The translations under genes and the position numbers were made by a program. Below, piece after piece: positions 1-9,443 of a stretch of DNA of 31,474 nucleotides. A model generated the notes under the pieces. The model did no database searches, had not been told where the DNA came from, and worked only from the letters and a program-made list of their open reading frames with translations. The stretch spans positions 1 to 31,474 of the forward strand of contig JALRMH010000099.1 in assembly GCA_026119935.1 (NCBI GenBank), given 5' to 3'. The stretch's first letter is position 1. Each line of letters starts with the position of its first letter. This stretch comes from Endothia cerciana. Taxonomy: Eukaryota; Ascomycota; Sordariomycetes; Diaporthales; Cryphonectriaceae.

Positions 1-3
1 TTA

Positions 4-347
4 TTAAATTTTAGTTTTTATGTGTATTAAATCTATCAATGTATTATCAAAAATAGAAACAACGGGTAAAATAACTAAAAATCATGAAAAATAAATTACT
101 GTCGAAATTTGCCCTAATAAAATAAAAGGGTATTCAACATGACATGCACCTAGTTTCATTAAAATTAAAAAATTTGCTATGAATACAAAAAAGATTAATT
201 TACTTAGAGGTCTGAAAGTAAAACCTCTTGATCTTCCTAAATCAATTATAGGTAATGCTAAAATAATTAAGATAGCACTTATCATAGCAATAACTCCTAA
301 TATTTTATTAGGGATAGATCTTAATATTGCGTAGAAAGGTAATAGAT
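4..347 (-). CDS. cob: displaced second 3' end of cob, last exon (copy B)
   Basis: This encodes the cytochrome b C-terminus, from LLPFYAILRSIPNK through the conserved LILMKLGACHVE segment to a TAA at 4-6, with one TGA read as Trp. Cytochrome b is the haem-bearing core subunit of complex III. The 5' boundary is set by the intron-terminal G at 348 and by restoration of the W-Y-L-L-P-F reading across the cob-823 intron. It is not the first 3' end met by the cob transcript: copy A at 2405-2843 encodes the same region with many substitutions. Copy B has no stops or frameshifts and a normal C-terminus, so it is either recently displaced or still used through alternative splicing. I infer it is the former resident end of cob. 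Confidence 0.85.
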
Positions 348-660
348 CGATAAATAAAATCAGGATTTTATTAAATCAACCATATTGTATATTAGCATGG
401 AAAGGATTAAAGCTTTATAGTCCCAATTTATATAGCATTTCTTTAATAAAAAAAGGTTTAACTAAATTTATTAAATCATCCATAGATTCTTTGAATATAT
501 AAATACGGGGTTTTTACCCCGGTTATAATGTATAGAGCACTTAATATTAAATTTATCTTGTAAAGTAAACATCAGCTTATCTACATCAGTATTAGTAAAA
601 GATAAACACTGATATGCATACCATCACCATGTCTGCTTCCATCATCCAAAAAAAAAAGCT

Positions 661-715
661 AACCCTCTTCCTTGACGGGACCCCTCCCGGAAGGGTCCCC
701 TCCATGGAGGGGAAG
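661..715. repeat. GC-rich hairpin cluster
   Basis: This short GC-rich island in AT-rich DNA contains the nested inverted repeats GGGACCCCTCCCGG/AAGGGTCCCC and CCTCCATGGAGG. It sits inside the broken cob-823 endonuclease gene and reads through it as a Pro/Gly/Arg-rich insert between LLTP and GLAF. Confidence 0.7.
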
Positions 716-826
716 GTGTTAACAATTCGTAAATGTTATCAGGAATTATTTTTACATTCGATGGATAAAAAATATCCCTAAATTCATTAAAACCAGGAAG
801 TTGCATAGTTGTGAAAGATATAGAAC

Positions 827-865
827 TTCCCCGCAGGGGGAGTTCCACCCGGGGGTGGAACTATA
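827..865. repeat. GC-rich double hairpin
   Basis: The palindromes CCCCGCAGGGGG and GTTCCACCCGGGGGTGGAAC lie side by side. The insertion splits the endonuclease sequence between KTYSS and SISFTT and shifts the frame, so it postdates the functional gene. Confidence 0.75.
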
Positions 866-1201
866 TGTTTTCTTAGTTCTATTATCTATTACTATTCTAG
901 ATTGAGGAATATAATCATTAGTACAAAAAGGTAAAAAAAAACTTAAAACGTAATGAAAATATTCTTTATGCGATACAGCTGTTTGAGTATAAACCAATCT
1001 AGAGTTAGCAGTAGATGATTTTCTTACTATGTGGGCGTCACCTAATAAAATACCAACCAATATTTCTTTCACCTCATTCGGTAATTTTATTAAAGCTCTC
1101 CCCGTGCGTAGCGGTAGATAAACGTTTAATACCTTTTGTAGAACGATTATCTTTTACTACCGGACTAGGTGAAAAACAAAATGGGAGATAAAGGGAATGA
1201 T

Positions 1202-1272
1202 ATCACTCTGGAACTATCGCTGTAGGAGTTTGCATAGGATTTGCCATTATATAATTATCGCTATCTACTAAT
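1202..1272 (-). CDS. cob: displaced second 3' end of cob, first exon (copy B)
   Basis: The 71 nt encode LVDSDNYIMANPMQTPTAIV followed by P-E-W and the first base of Tyr, the segment that follows the junction of cob exon 6. The homologous part of copy A reads LGDSDNYIMANPMQTPPAIV. The fragment starts at the same cob nucleotide (753) where copy A starts, 48 nt after the stop of the preceding endonuclease gene. It has no start of its own and is separated from exon 6 by about 2.2 kb. This fits a resident gene end pushed downstream by insertion of intron, copy A and endonuclease. Confidence 0.8.
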
Positions 1273-1320
1273 ACCACATATAAACCAACCAAAGAATAAA
1301 AAATACTATTTAACTGACGT

Positions 1321-2335
1321 TAATTAATTATTGCTAGCCTACTTCGTATGCCTAACAAACTAATAATCAGTTCTACTTCTATTCATACCCCCCCTGAATA
1401 TTTGGAATATCTGATAAACCTTGTGTAGTTAGATGAGCTTTACTTTTAATTATATCAGCTATTTGGCATCAGTTTTGAAAATCCAAAGCTTTTACACCAA
1501 TAATTTTATGTTCATTAAAAAATGGAATTATTATATTAAAAATACTTTTAAAATCTTCACAAACAAATCTACCAAAATCTTTATTTGCTTGTTTATAATA
1601 CTTACCACAACCAAAGTAAGATACTAAACTTTCCATTAATGACTGATCTCTAATGTGTTGTGTTAGTATGAAAGCTAATTCTACCCTAAACCCTATTTTA
1701 GTAGAACCTTTCCTTAATTTAACTGAAAAACAACCTTCCCCTGAGCTAAATCCTGCGATTCACGCAGGGTGAGGGATTTCTTGGTTAATAATTATAAGTT
1801 TATCCGCGGGTTTTGTATTAGGAAAAGCTTCTTTTAGTACTTCAGTTAACCCTAAATTCAAAGAAGCCCTAATATTTACAATACTTTGGATACCTGAAAG
1901 AGATTTATTATTCTCCCCACGGTTCATAATTTCAACTGCGGATTTAAATAGTACAAAGTCAGCCTTTTTTTGTGTAATTAAAGGATAACTATCAAAATGC
2001 GAAAAAAGAGTTGCTAATTCATTTTTAGCTGAAACTGTTAAACTAATTGTGTTCCCCTGTCGAGCAATTCTTCCAATACCCCCCCCTAAATAAGATTGTA
2101 TCTCCTCCAAGATACACAAATCTTTCAAGTGTAATCCTAAAGAAAATACCGGTTCAACCTTTCAACCTAACGTATACTTAGAAGATTTACTTATCTTAAG
2201 AATAAATGAACCTTCTGCATCTATAAACCCTGTTAGAAATCAGGGGCTAATTGTAGAAATACTCGATGTGGAATAAGATCTTACCTTAGTTATAACCCTA
2301 GCCACCACCTTCCCCCTTTTAAGAATAGGGGGAGA
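1321..2335 (-). CDS. double-motif LAGLIDADG endonuclease between the two cob 3' ends
   Basis: In code 4 the frame runs through both catalytic helices, FLTGFIDAEGSF near 2235 and WIAGFSSGEGCF near 1757, and ends at a TAA at 1321-1323. A homopolymer of seven C (plus strand, 1388-1394) shifts the last codons; with one base fewer the usual GGMNRSR ending appears. The frame is the same as that of cob copy A upstream, separated from it by the single cob TAA at 2405, so gene and endonuclease look like a once-continuous fusion. An RSYSTSS motif at about 2267-2281 precedes the first helix. The expected role is double-strand cleavage of an empty cob allele to drive spread of the unit. Confidence 0.85.
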
Positions 2336-2340
2336 AATGA

Positions 2341-2376
2341 GGGGGGACCCTGCCTGTAATAGGCAGGGTCCCCCCT
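2341..2376. repeat. perfect GC hairpin after the cob stop
   Basis: GGGGGGACCCTGCCT pairs with AGGCAGGGTCCCCCC around a short loop. It lies between the stop of cob copy A and the endonuclease gene. It could act as an RNA 3'-end or processing structure, but similar hairpins recur throughout the window, so insertion is the simpler reading. Confidence 0.75.
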
Positions 2377-2404
2377 TCCACCTCCAATCAACATTGAGAC
2401 AGAA

Positions 2405-2843
2405 TTATTGTGTGCTAAATTGCCTCGAAACAGAATTAGTGTATGCTAAATTTAAATCCACTAATGTGTTCTCCAAGATAGAAACACCAGGTAAAATAAC
2501 TAAAAATCAAGAAAAATATACGACGGCACAGAATTGACCTAATAGAATAAAGGGGTCTTCTACATGACATGCACCTAATTTCATTAAAATCAAAAAATTA
2601 GCTAAAAAAACTCAGAAAAAAAATTTATTGATTGGTCTGAATTGTAGACCTCTTGATCTTCCTAAATCAATGTAAGGAAGAATTAATAAAATTAAAATAG
2701 CCGCAATCATAGCAATAACCCCTAATAATTTATTAGGAATAGATCTTAAAATTGCATAAAACGGAAGAAGGTATCATTCTGGAACTATCGCTGGAGGAGT
2801 TTGCATAGGATTTGCCATTATATAATTGTCGCTATCTCCTAAT
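2405..2843 (-). CDS. cob: cob exon 7, first complete 3' end (copy A)
   Basis: This exon encodes LGDSDNYIMANPMQTPPAIV through PEWYLLPFYAIL to the C-terminus and a TAA at 2405-2407; joined to exons 1-6 it gives a 396-residue cytochrome b. The 5' edge is fixed by the terminal intron G at 2844 and the restored reading N-V-L-G-D. It is uninterrupted at the cob-823 site that is occupied in copy B. The amino acid sequence differs from copy B at many positions (for example IAAILILLILPYID against ISAILIILALPIID), so the two are not a recent tandem duplication. As the first in-frame end it should be the one normally used. Confidence 0.9.
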
Positions 2844-3445
2844 CAGGTCTTGCGAGATTTTACCTTATTATATAGTTCTTATTACTCTAAACTTAGAAAA
2901 TGTAAATATATTATTTACATCTTTTTTCGTTTGGTTGCCCAAGTCGGGTACGTTAGCCCAGGCCAAGAATCTAAACTTAGGTACAGCTTCTCGTATAACG
3001 CCGTCTTTCGACGGCTCTTGGAATACACCTTACAACAGTATACTATTTATAATAACACTTACGTGTAGCCAGCCTGGAAGACTGATATAATACATATTGT
3101 ATAACCATCTACTCTCTGCTCTTTTACACTTAATCATTAACCATCTACTATCCTTTACCACTGCAAGTTAACCTAAAGATAATGAAAAATCCTTTAGCAG
3201 ACTACACACAAGTTAACCGATAAAAAAAAAAGCGGATTAGTAACTCTGGAAGATTCGTGATTTAGATCCGCGATTACCTATTAAATCTTTCGATTAATCT
3301 ATTATCTTATTACCATACATGTTTGATTAGAACATCCACACCTTATATACCCACCATATAATTAATGCTTAGTAATAATAGCTTTAAGGTTTCCCCGGAG
3401 TTTGGCTATAATATGCTATAATGTTTACTGCTGACATAAACTTAA
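2844..3445 (-). mobile_element. ORF-less group I intron at cob-752
   Basis: The 602-nt intron follows exon 6 (ending AATGT) and ends in G before ATTAGGAG. Near its 5' end the minus strand carries CTCCGGGGAAACCTTAAAGC, which resembles the P3-P4 region of group I introns. No endonuclease frame is inside it. The likely partner endonuclease lies beyond the exon, at 1321-2335, so intron, exon copy A and endonuclease may move as one unit. Confidence 0.7.
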
Positions 3446-3635
3446 ACATTAGGCATAAAGAATACAAATACACTTAATACAATAATAAAAAGAAATATAG
3501 TAATTAAATCTTTAAATAGGTAGTAAGGCGCCATTGGTACTCTATCGTAATTACCTGAAAGACCTAAAGGATTTCCAGATCCTGCTGTATCATGTAGTGC
3601 AATCATGTGCATTAATACTAATGCAGCTAATATAA
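3446..3635 (-). CDS. cob: cob exon 6
   Basis: This 190-nt exon encodes ILAALVLMHMIALHDTAGSG through NPLGLSGNYDR and the transmembrane segment ending FFMPNV. It contains His197, one of the axial ligands of the two b-type haems (numbering from the start at 13781). The 5' edge follows an intron-terminal G at 3636 and restores P-F-I-L-A-A-L; the 3' edge is the T at 3446. Confidence 0.9.
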
Positions 3636-3754
3636 CAATTATTATTACTAGCCCAAAGGGCAAGTTCCAGCCGCCTAAATAAATTTCTGCGGTGCCCGGA
3701 ACTATTTTTTTAGTAATAATATTCTTTGTAGAATAACCTAGCTAGGTAAACGCC

Positions 3755-4637
3755 CTATATTATACCGCTTAGTTTATAATATTTAGTTTGCTCTATTCTA
3801 GAACGACCCGCAAGGGGAGTTCAACCCCCTGCGTAGCGAGGGGGTGGAACTCCTACTTCCTTCCCTGTTAAAGGAAAATTTAAATCTTTATATCTGTTAG
3901 ATTCTTTTAAAGATTTTAATCAAACGATATAGCTTTCTTTTTTATAGCCTGTAAGAGGATAATGGTCTTCAAAAGAAAAGAAATTAACAACCTTTTGTAT
4001 ATCTTTTACGGATGACATACGAACAATAGATAAATCCTTGCTTTTGGTGTAATCTAAGACTCTACTAGGTTCAAATAATAAATAAATAGTCTTCATTAAA
4101 ACACTATTACCTTTCTGACCTACATTGAAACAGATTTCTTTATTAGCTTGCACATAAAAAGAACCCTCAGCAACTACAAAACCAATAAACCAATCTTTAA
4201 AGTATAAAACATTCTGCATTATATCCTTAGGTGTTCCCATAACTCAAGGCATATAATTAGGGATAACCTCAGGTAAAAATTCTCACTTTTTAATATTATT
4301 TTCTAAAGTATATAATAATAAATTGTATTGATTAATTCTGTTTTGAGTTAAAAAAAATAGGCTATGTTTTAGTAACAGAGGAACTAAAATATACTTTAAC
4401 TCAAAATTATATATAACAAGTTTACTTGTGGTTGAGTTTATTTTAGCAATAACACCAAAATGTAATTTACTTATCAGGTATTCGAAAGTGGCTAAATCTC
4501 TATTGTGAAAGGTTATCACTAAATTAAATTCTATATATCCTTTAGATTTTTTAGCTTGTATATAACCATCACCGTCTATAAGACCAACTAAAAAACTTAA
4601 AAATCTAACATCGACATTGGGTTCTATAATTTATCTT
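3755..4637 (-). CDS. LAGLIDADG endonuclease of the cob-562 intron
   Basis: In code 4 the frame carries FLVGLIDGDGYI near 4590 and WFIGFVVAEGSF near 4175, the two LAGLIDADG helices, and ends at TAG 3755-3757. An in-frame TAA lies just upstream of the open stretch (near 4638-4640) and there is no clear ATG before the first helix, so it either starts at an ATA/ATT codon or has lost its 5' end. The last 35 or so residues (after NFPLTG) come from a GC-rich element at 3806-3850 that has replaced the natural C-terminus. It belongs to the same subfamily as the two cob-490 endonucleases (FLxGLIDGDGYI and KYILVPLLLKHSLFFLT-like block). Function is uncertain. Confidence 0.75.
3806..3850. repeat. GC-rich double hairpin with TGCGTAGC core
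   Basis: ACCCGCAAGGGG is followed by AGTTCAACCCCC, TGCGTAGC and GGGGGTGGAACT, giving nested hairpins. Relatives with the same TGCGTAGC loop lie near 1104, 14530 and 14695. Confidence 0.75.
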
Positions 4638-4781
4638 TTCCTAGTAACATGAGTCTTAGTTAACTCTATCTTATTGACTCAATAATCATAAGTTTTAATA
4701 TTTAAATTAAAAGACTTTGCTACTACTACGGCAAAGAAGGAAAGTGAAACTACAACATTTAGATATTATTATATCCACCCT

Positions 4782-4816
4782 CTCCCCCCCCCGCAAGCTT
4801 GCGGGGGGGGGGGGGC
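4782..4816. repeat. GC hairpin with GCAAGCTTGC core
   Basis: This is a palindrome of C run, GCAAGCTTGC and G run. Members of the same family lie at 7308-7335, 14492-14516, 21342-21373 (one mismatch) and 27291-27337. Confidence 0.85.
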
Positions 4817-5381
4817 GAAGCAGACCTCCCCATCTACGACTAAATTTATATGCAAGCTCGTCGGCGACTGAGGGGCTAAATTTAAAGGGATATATTTCAT
4901 TATCTCACGATAATGTTTAGACTATATCTTATAAAACACAATAAATATAATTTATTTTGCCGTATAGTCGTTGAACACATATAACCATAACCTAATTTAA
5001 CTTTATATACCTAACTTACAATTGAAACCTTATCATATAAATATACCCCTGCGGTAGCAGGGCGCTCACCAAAGATGATCTACCGAGGATGCTGTGCCCA
5101 AATTTACTGCTGCGCATAAAGAAAGCACAGCTTTTACTTTAAAAACGAAACATGCGACTTGATAATTATTTAGCTTAAAAAGACTAAATAAGTAGTTTAA
5201 CCTAATTTTTATCCCATTCATAATAAATAATTCATGTTAAATCAAAAGTATATACTTAGGTTATATATTTTAAAATAAATTTTAACTATACTTTGCTGCT
5301 TATTTACAAAATAATAGTATTAGTTATTTTGTCTTCCAAGCAATTAGGCAAATTTTTATACCCCTGTATCTTATTCAGCTA

Positions 5382-5437
5382 AGGGTAATACAAAATGTAA
5401 GGCAAAGAATCTATTTAAAGTGGCATTGTTAACAGAA
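5382..5437 (-). CDS. cob: cob exon 5 (56 nt)
   Basis: This short exon encodes the second half of F-S, then VNNATLNRFFALHFVLP. It carries His183, an axial haem ligand. Boundaries follow the rule of T before the 5' site (5382) and G at the end of the upstream intron (5438), and both junctions restore the cob frame. It is too small to be found by ORF length. Confidence 0.88.
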
Positions 5438-6559
5438 CATTTATGTTGGTAGTCACCATATTAAATATATATCTAACACTCTCACTACACCCAACAAATT
5501 TATTTGTTGATCGGACTATATCTTAATCTTTTTTTTTTCTCTCTCCTCAATTAATTGAGGAGAGAGGAAGATACGTTTAAATATAGTTAGTTTATTTAAT
5601 GTTTCGAAGGAACAAGTTTAGAATATCTAAGTATTGTACGTAATTGGTTTAATCATAATAAATATTGTAATCTTTTATTACCTAATAATTTTACAGGTGC
5701 TTTAGCTAAAAATTTAATAACATTTTCTATAGATCTTGCGCTAGTTACTTTTAATTTAAAACAATGGGTTTGATCCTGATGTATAGCAACGGTAAAAGAT
5801 AAATACTCACGAATGGCTGATATTATAATATCTCCACCTCTTTGAGCTATGTCAAAACTAGCTACTAAGTAATCTTTATCTTTTGACAATTTATATACAC
5901 TAAAACAACCTTCAGCTTCTATAAACCCAACTAACCAAGCAGAAAAATAAGATGCATTAATAATAGATTCGATTGAATTTATAGGATTATTACTTCTTGT
6001 ATATTCAGGTAAATCTTTTGAATATTTAATGCCTGAAAGTAAAGCACTTTTAAATCTTAAGTAATCATACTGTTTATTAGAAAACATTGGATATTTATCT
6101 AATATAGGAAAAATGTAATTTTTTAAATGATCTTTATTTCTAATTCTTAATGAAATCATTTCAACTTGTTGTCTTTTTCTGAAACTTACAACACCTACAC
6201 CTAATAAATCTTTAATTTTATAAATTAATTGTACATCTTTAATTGATAATTCAATACCTAGTTCATAGGTTAAATATTTACCTTTTTTGGTAATAGAAAA
6301 AAACCCGTCACCTTCAAACAAACCTACTAGGTAAGCGTAGTAAAGATCTCCTGCGTGTAGTCTCTGAGAGGCTACCGAAGTATGTAAACTTCTCACCCCC
6401 ACTGGTTTTCTCCATGTTTTTGCAGTTTTCACGTTAACAATTGATAGATGCGTAACCATCAAGAATAAATCGTATGCAAATCCTAAATTAGGAGAGTTTC
6501 CAGAATTGTTAAGCAGGATTTTTAACACTATATCACCATAGTGTGGTTCAACTGTTTTT
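5438..6559 (-). mobile_element. group I intron at cob-506
   Basis: This 1,122-nt intron starts after GGAGGTTT of exon 4 and ends ATG. The S-like element AAGATATAGTCC (minus strand) lies near 5513-5524, close to the 3' end, as expected for group I. The endonuclease frame occupies the 5' three quarters and is continuous with exon 4. Confidence 0.85.
5596..6559 (-). CDS. LAGLIDADG endonuclease/maturase of the cob-506 intron, fused to exon 4
   Basis: The open frame continues from exon 4 (WGGLKTVEPHYGD) to TAA 5596-5598, about 321 intron codons with one TGA-Trp near the end. It has two helices, AYLVGLFEGDGFF near 6335 and AWLVGFIEAEGCF near 5940, typical of monomeric double-motif enzymes. It appears intact. 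Translation would begin from cob or from an internal start such as the Met at 6528. A linker motif RSLHTS (6376-6393) precedes the first helix. The predicted role is homing endonuclease and possibly maturase for its host intron. Confidence 0.88.
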
Positions 6560-6575
6560 AAACCTCCTCATATGA
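6560..6575 (-). CDS. cob: cob exon 4 (16-nt micro-exon)
   Basis: The exon is TCATATGAGGAGGTTT, giving Phe-Ile-Trp-Gly-Gly-Phe across its junctions with TGA read as Trp. It lies between the cob-490 and cob-506 introns; the 16-nt spacing equals the difference between those two insertion positions, which supports the call. Confidence 0.85.
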
Positions 6576-7041
6576 TTTCAATTTTATAAAAAACCCAAGA
6601 GAACTTCACAGTTCTCGAAAGACTATATCTTCAACCTTTTTATATATTTTTACTTATATATATATAAATAACTAAAGTTAAATAAGGCTGTGAGGATTTC
6701 ATCTATGTCCAGATTATTATGGGTATAACCACACACTGGATAGTCGTTGAACGTTATTTGATGTTCATTAAAAATACCTACATCAAATCTTCGCTGCAGA
6801 TTGTATTAATTTAGGAGGCATTAATTAATATCTCTTTGCAATTTACCTCATTTGCATTAAAACATTACTGAATTAATGGAGCTCTATGTCAAATTAATTA
6901 TTTCCGGTTACTAATACATTACTAATACAACCAAGTAAGAATCCACTCCCCCTAACATCAAGGTGAGAAAAATTTTATTAAATTCCAAATGACGGCGCAA
7001 GCTACCCATCTACAGTAAAACTACTAAAATAAATATAAAAA

Positions 7042-8008
7042 CTAAACGGGGTATTTAAGATCTTTATAACGCATAGAGTTACGCAATTTATCCAATCAAG
7101 CTGAATACTGAACATTTTTAAGCCCTACTAAAGGATGATGTCCAGAAAAAGAAAAAAAGTTTATAACATTCTGTAAATCAGATTTAGAACTAACCCCAAA
7201 TTGTGCATATAGTTCTTTATCCACCGTAATTTTTCGATTAGTATTAAAAACTAACTTGAATGCTTCAAATAATAACAGATATAATCTCTGTTTAATTTGG
7301 AAACAACCCTCCCCCCCCGCAAGCTTGCGGGGGGAGAGATTAGTTTTAATAAAAAATGAACCCTCAGCACAAACAAATCCTACTAATCAATCTTTAAAAA
7401 AAGGCAAATTTGCATATCCTAAAGCACTTATAGGAAGTTCTTGTATAATCGGGGCAACTGAAGGTAAATCCGAATATTCTTTTAGACCGTTATTAAAAAT
7501 ATGTATAGCCAAATGATACTGTGCCCTACGAGTTTTCGTTAAGAAAAAAAGTCCGTGATGTAAAAATAAAGGAAATAATACCTCTTGCAACTCTGATTTA
7601 GAAATAACTAATCTAACTGTAGGACTTTTTCTGTTAGGATAAGAATATATTTTACCTATTTTTAATATTGATTGAATATAGTTTAATACCGCGATATCAT
7701 CTAAATGTATAGAAATAGATAAATAAACTTCAATAGAATCTTTATAACTTTTTTTGATACCTATGTAACCATCCCCATCTATAAATCCGATAAAAAAAGC
7801 TAAAAAAGATTTAGGAATAGCTAGGTATTCAGCCATGGATAATCGGTTAGACTTACTAGTACGCGATTTATAATTAATAGTACCAAATACAGGTAAACCT
7901 GAGGCGTAATAGTAAGTAGTAGTTAATGGAACCGAAAATAAATTTAAGTGCTGCTTTAATGGTGCAAGATTTTTTATGACAATAAATTTCGTATAATATT
8001 TAATTTAT
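7042..8008 (-). CDS. LAGLIDADG endonuclease of cob-490 module b
   Basis: The frame is open from about 8008 through a likely internal Met at 7836 to TAG 7042-7044 in code 4. Helices are FLAFFIGFIDGDGYI (near 7810) and WLVGFVCAEGSFFIK (near 7390). A GCAAGCTTGC-type GC hairpin at 7308-7335 is translated in frame as a Pro/Arg/Gly-rich insert just after the second helix. The protein is clearly related to the module a enzyme along its whole length (shared GLFFLTKTR/IFFLTVTR block and FGVSSKSD motif), so the two modules are paralogues. Confidence 0.85.
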
Positions 8009-8354
8009 ACTTTACACCCATAAAGGTGTATTTAGACTATTTCTTAAATCTTCGCAATATTGCGAAGATTTTGGGGGTATCGTGTTGAGCTTATTGTAGG
8101 TATAACTCACTCATTAGCCGTTGAACGTGTTTAATCCATTTTATATATACCGAAATAAACTCCGCTACAAATAATCTAATAAATTGGAGGTAATTTATTA
8201 TTAGATGTCCTTGTAATTTTCCCCATTTGCCTCTAAAAGAGAATAAGATTAAAACCTTATTATTTTAAGGAGCCCATTATATTTATTTATACTTTTTGCT
8301 CCTTGCTATAAAAAAAAGATATTTTACTCCGTAAGCCTGCCTACTAGGCTTGCT

Positions 8355-9346
8355 TTACTTTAAATTAGGATAATCTAAGTTATTATAACGTGAACTAGCT
8401 CGTAAATTATTTAACCATTTAATGTATTGAATATATTTCAATCCAACTAATGAATGCAAGTCTGAACATGAAAAGAAGTTTATAACTCTTTGTACATCTG
8501 ATTTGGAACTAACTCCAAATTGATTAAAATTATTTGTTGTGTCGATTTTTCTATTTGTTTCAAATATTAGTTTAAATGCTTCAAATAAATTAGTATGAAT
8601 TCTTTGTCTTAATTGAAAACATCCATCATTATTACTTTTAATAAAAAAGGAACCTTCAGAACATGTAAATCCTACAATTCAATTTATAAAAAAAGGTAAT
8701 AATGTATAATCCAAAGGGTTTGTAGGTAATTCAAAAATAACAGGTATGTTATTTCTATTATGAGGCGCAAGCTCTTGATTAAATAATTTAATATCATTTT
8801 TCATTATATACATAGCTAAATTAAATTGTTCCATTCTAGTTACAGTTAAAAAGAAAATATTATGATATACAAGTAAAGGAAATAATACTTCTTGTAAATC
8901 AGTTTTATTAATTACTAATTTACAAGTTGGACTTCTTGAATCTTTATAAACGTTAATTTTACCTATTTTTAACACTAAATGAATGTATTCTAAAGTAGAA
9001 ATATCTTCTAAATGAAGTGATATAACTAACTTTACAGTTATAAACCCTTTAGGTGTCTTAGTAACTTGAATATACCCATCTCCATCAATCAATCCAACTA
9101 AAAAAGCTAAGAAAGACGAAGGAATTGTAATATATTCTTTTTTGTCCAATTTTAAACTTTGATTACCCTTTTTTAAAGCGTTTTTATGAATAGTACCTAT
9201 TGTAGGTAGAGAAATATCTTTAGTGTTAAGCGTGCAAAGAATGCGCAAATTAGAAAAAAAAATAATAGTCCTTCGACCCAGGTCCGAGACCATGGGTCTG
9301 GACCGAGGCGCAAAAAAGCATAAATTCAAAATAATATTTTTTGTTG
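8355..9346 (-). CDS. LAGLIDADG endonuclease of cob-490 module a, fused to exon 3
   Basis: The frame runs on from cob exon 3 (DIVEST) without a stop for about 330 codons to TAA 8355-8357. Helices are FLAFLVGLIDGDGYI near 9100 and WIVGFTCSEGSFFIK near 8680 (Trp from TGA). A GC cluster at about 9268-9312 reads through as an Arg/Pro/Ser-rich stretch in the linker. Apart from that insert it looks intact. It probably cleaves intronless cob at the codon 163/164 region. Confidence 0.87.
9268..9312. repeat. GC cluster with CCAGGTCCGAGAC/GTCTGGACC inverted repeat
   Basis: The sequence CTTCGACCCAGGTCCGAGACC-ATGG-GTCTGGACCGAGG forms a hairpin. A relative with the same CTTCGACCCAGGT start and CTGGACCGAAGG end lies at 26150-26193. 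Confidence 0.7.
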
Positions 9347-9443
9347 ACTCAACAATATCTTGTCCAATTCATGGAACAGCACTAATAAGATTTGTAATAA
9401 CGGTAGCTCCTCACAGTGACATTTGTCCGTAAGGCAGAACATA
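9347..9443 (-). CDS. cob: cob exon 3, including the QoI site (Gly137, Gly143)
   Basis: This 97-nt exon encodes YVLPYGQMSLWGATVITNLI then SAVPWIGQDIVE. It forms part of the quinol-oxidation (Qo) pocket of cytochrome b. With numbering from the start at 13781, Gly137 (GGA) and Gly143 (GGA) are wild type. There is no intron at the codon 143 boundary. The 5' edge follows a terminal intron G at 9444 and sits at cob nucleotide 394; the 3' edge is cob-490. Confidence 0.9.

Larger units (their letters stand above)
415..1093 (-). pseudogene. broken LAGLIDADG endonuclease gene of the cob-823 intron
   Basis: Recognisable pieces appear in successive frames: a KLPNEVKEILVGILLGDAHI start region around 1093-1035, then NRTKKTYSS, then SISFTTMQLPGFNEF, then DDGSRHGDGMHIS, and finally SMDDLINLVKPFF before a TAA at 415-417. 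The frame is broken by a GC-rich hairpin insertion at about 827-865 and by an 11-base T run (minus strand) near 650-660. A further GC element at about 661-715 reads through. The exon-fused frame from copy B is also out of phase with the domain. This family makes large single-chain endonucleases or maturases; this copy cannot be functional as written. Confidence 0.8.
348..1201 (-). mobile_element. group I intron at cob-823, inside copy B
   Basis: The 854-nt intron interrupts copy B after TGA-T (codon Trp then the first base of Tyr) and ends in the canonical terminal G. Summing exon lengths puts the site at cob nucleotide 823, a position I recall as a common fungal cob intron site. It holds a wrecked LAGLIDADG gene and three GC-rich insertions. 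I set the boundaries from the reading frame and the U/G splice-site rule and did not fold the RNA. Confidence 0.75.
3636..5381 (-). mobile_element. group I intron at cob-562
   Basis: This 1,746-nt intron separates exons 5 and 6. Catalytic-core elements are visible on the minus strand: GTTCAACGACTATACGG near 4975 (R region) and AAGATATAGTCT near 4920 (S region). Unlike its neighbours, the endonuclease frame lies downstream of the core and is not fused to the upstream exon. Three GC clusters (about 3806-3850, 4782-4816 and 5046-5062) have inserted. Confidence 0.8.
6576..9346 (-). mobile_element. complex intron at cob-490: two group I modules in tandem
   Basis: The 2,771 nt between exons 3 and 4 contain two complete sets of endonuclease plus core in the same order. 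Module a is the endonuclease 8355-9346 followed by core sequence at about 8030-8300 (AGAAATAGTCT and CGTTCAACGGC on the minus strand). Module b is the endonuclease 7042-8008 followed by a core at about 6600-6800 (AAGATATAGTCT, CGTTCAACGACTA). No cob exon lies between them. This is a side-by-side twintron or a same-site second insertion of a related intron. Which 3' splice site ends module a (probably about 7985-8010) cannot be decided by eye. Confidence 0.75.

Noticed and set aside
2812..3090. Two plus-strand ORFs over the cob-752 intron
   Set aside because: They run antisense to cob exon 7 and the intron, overlap in two frames and have no recognisable motif.
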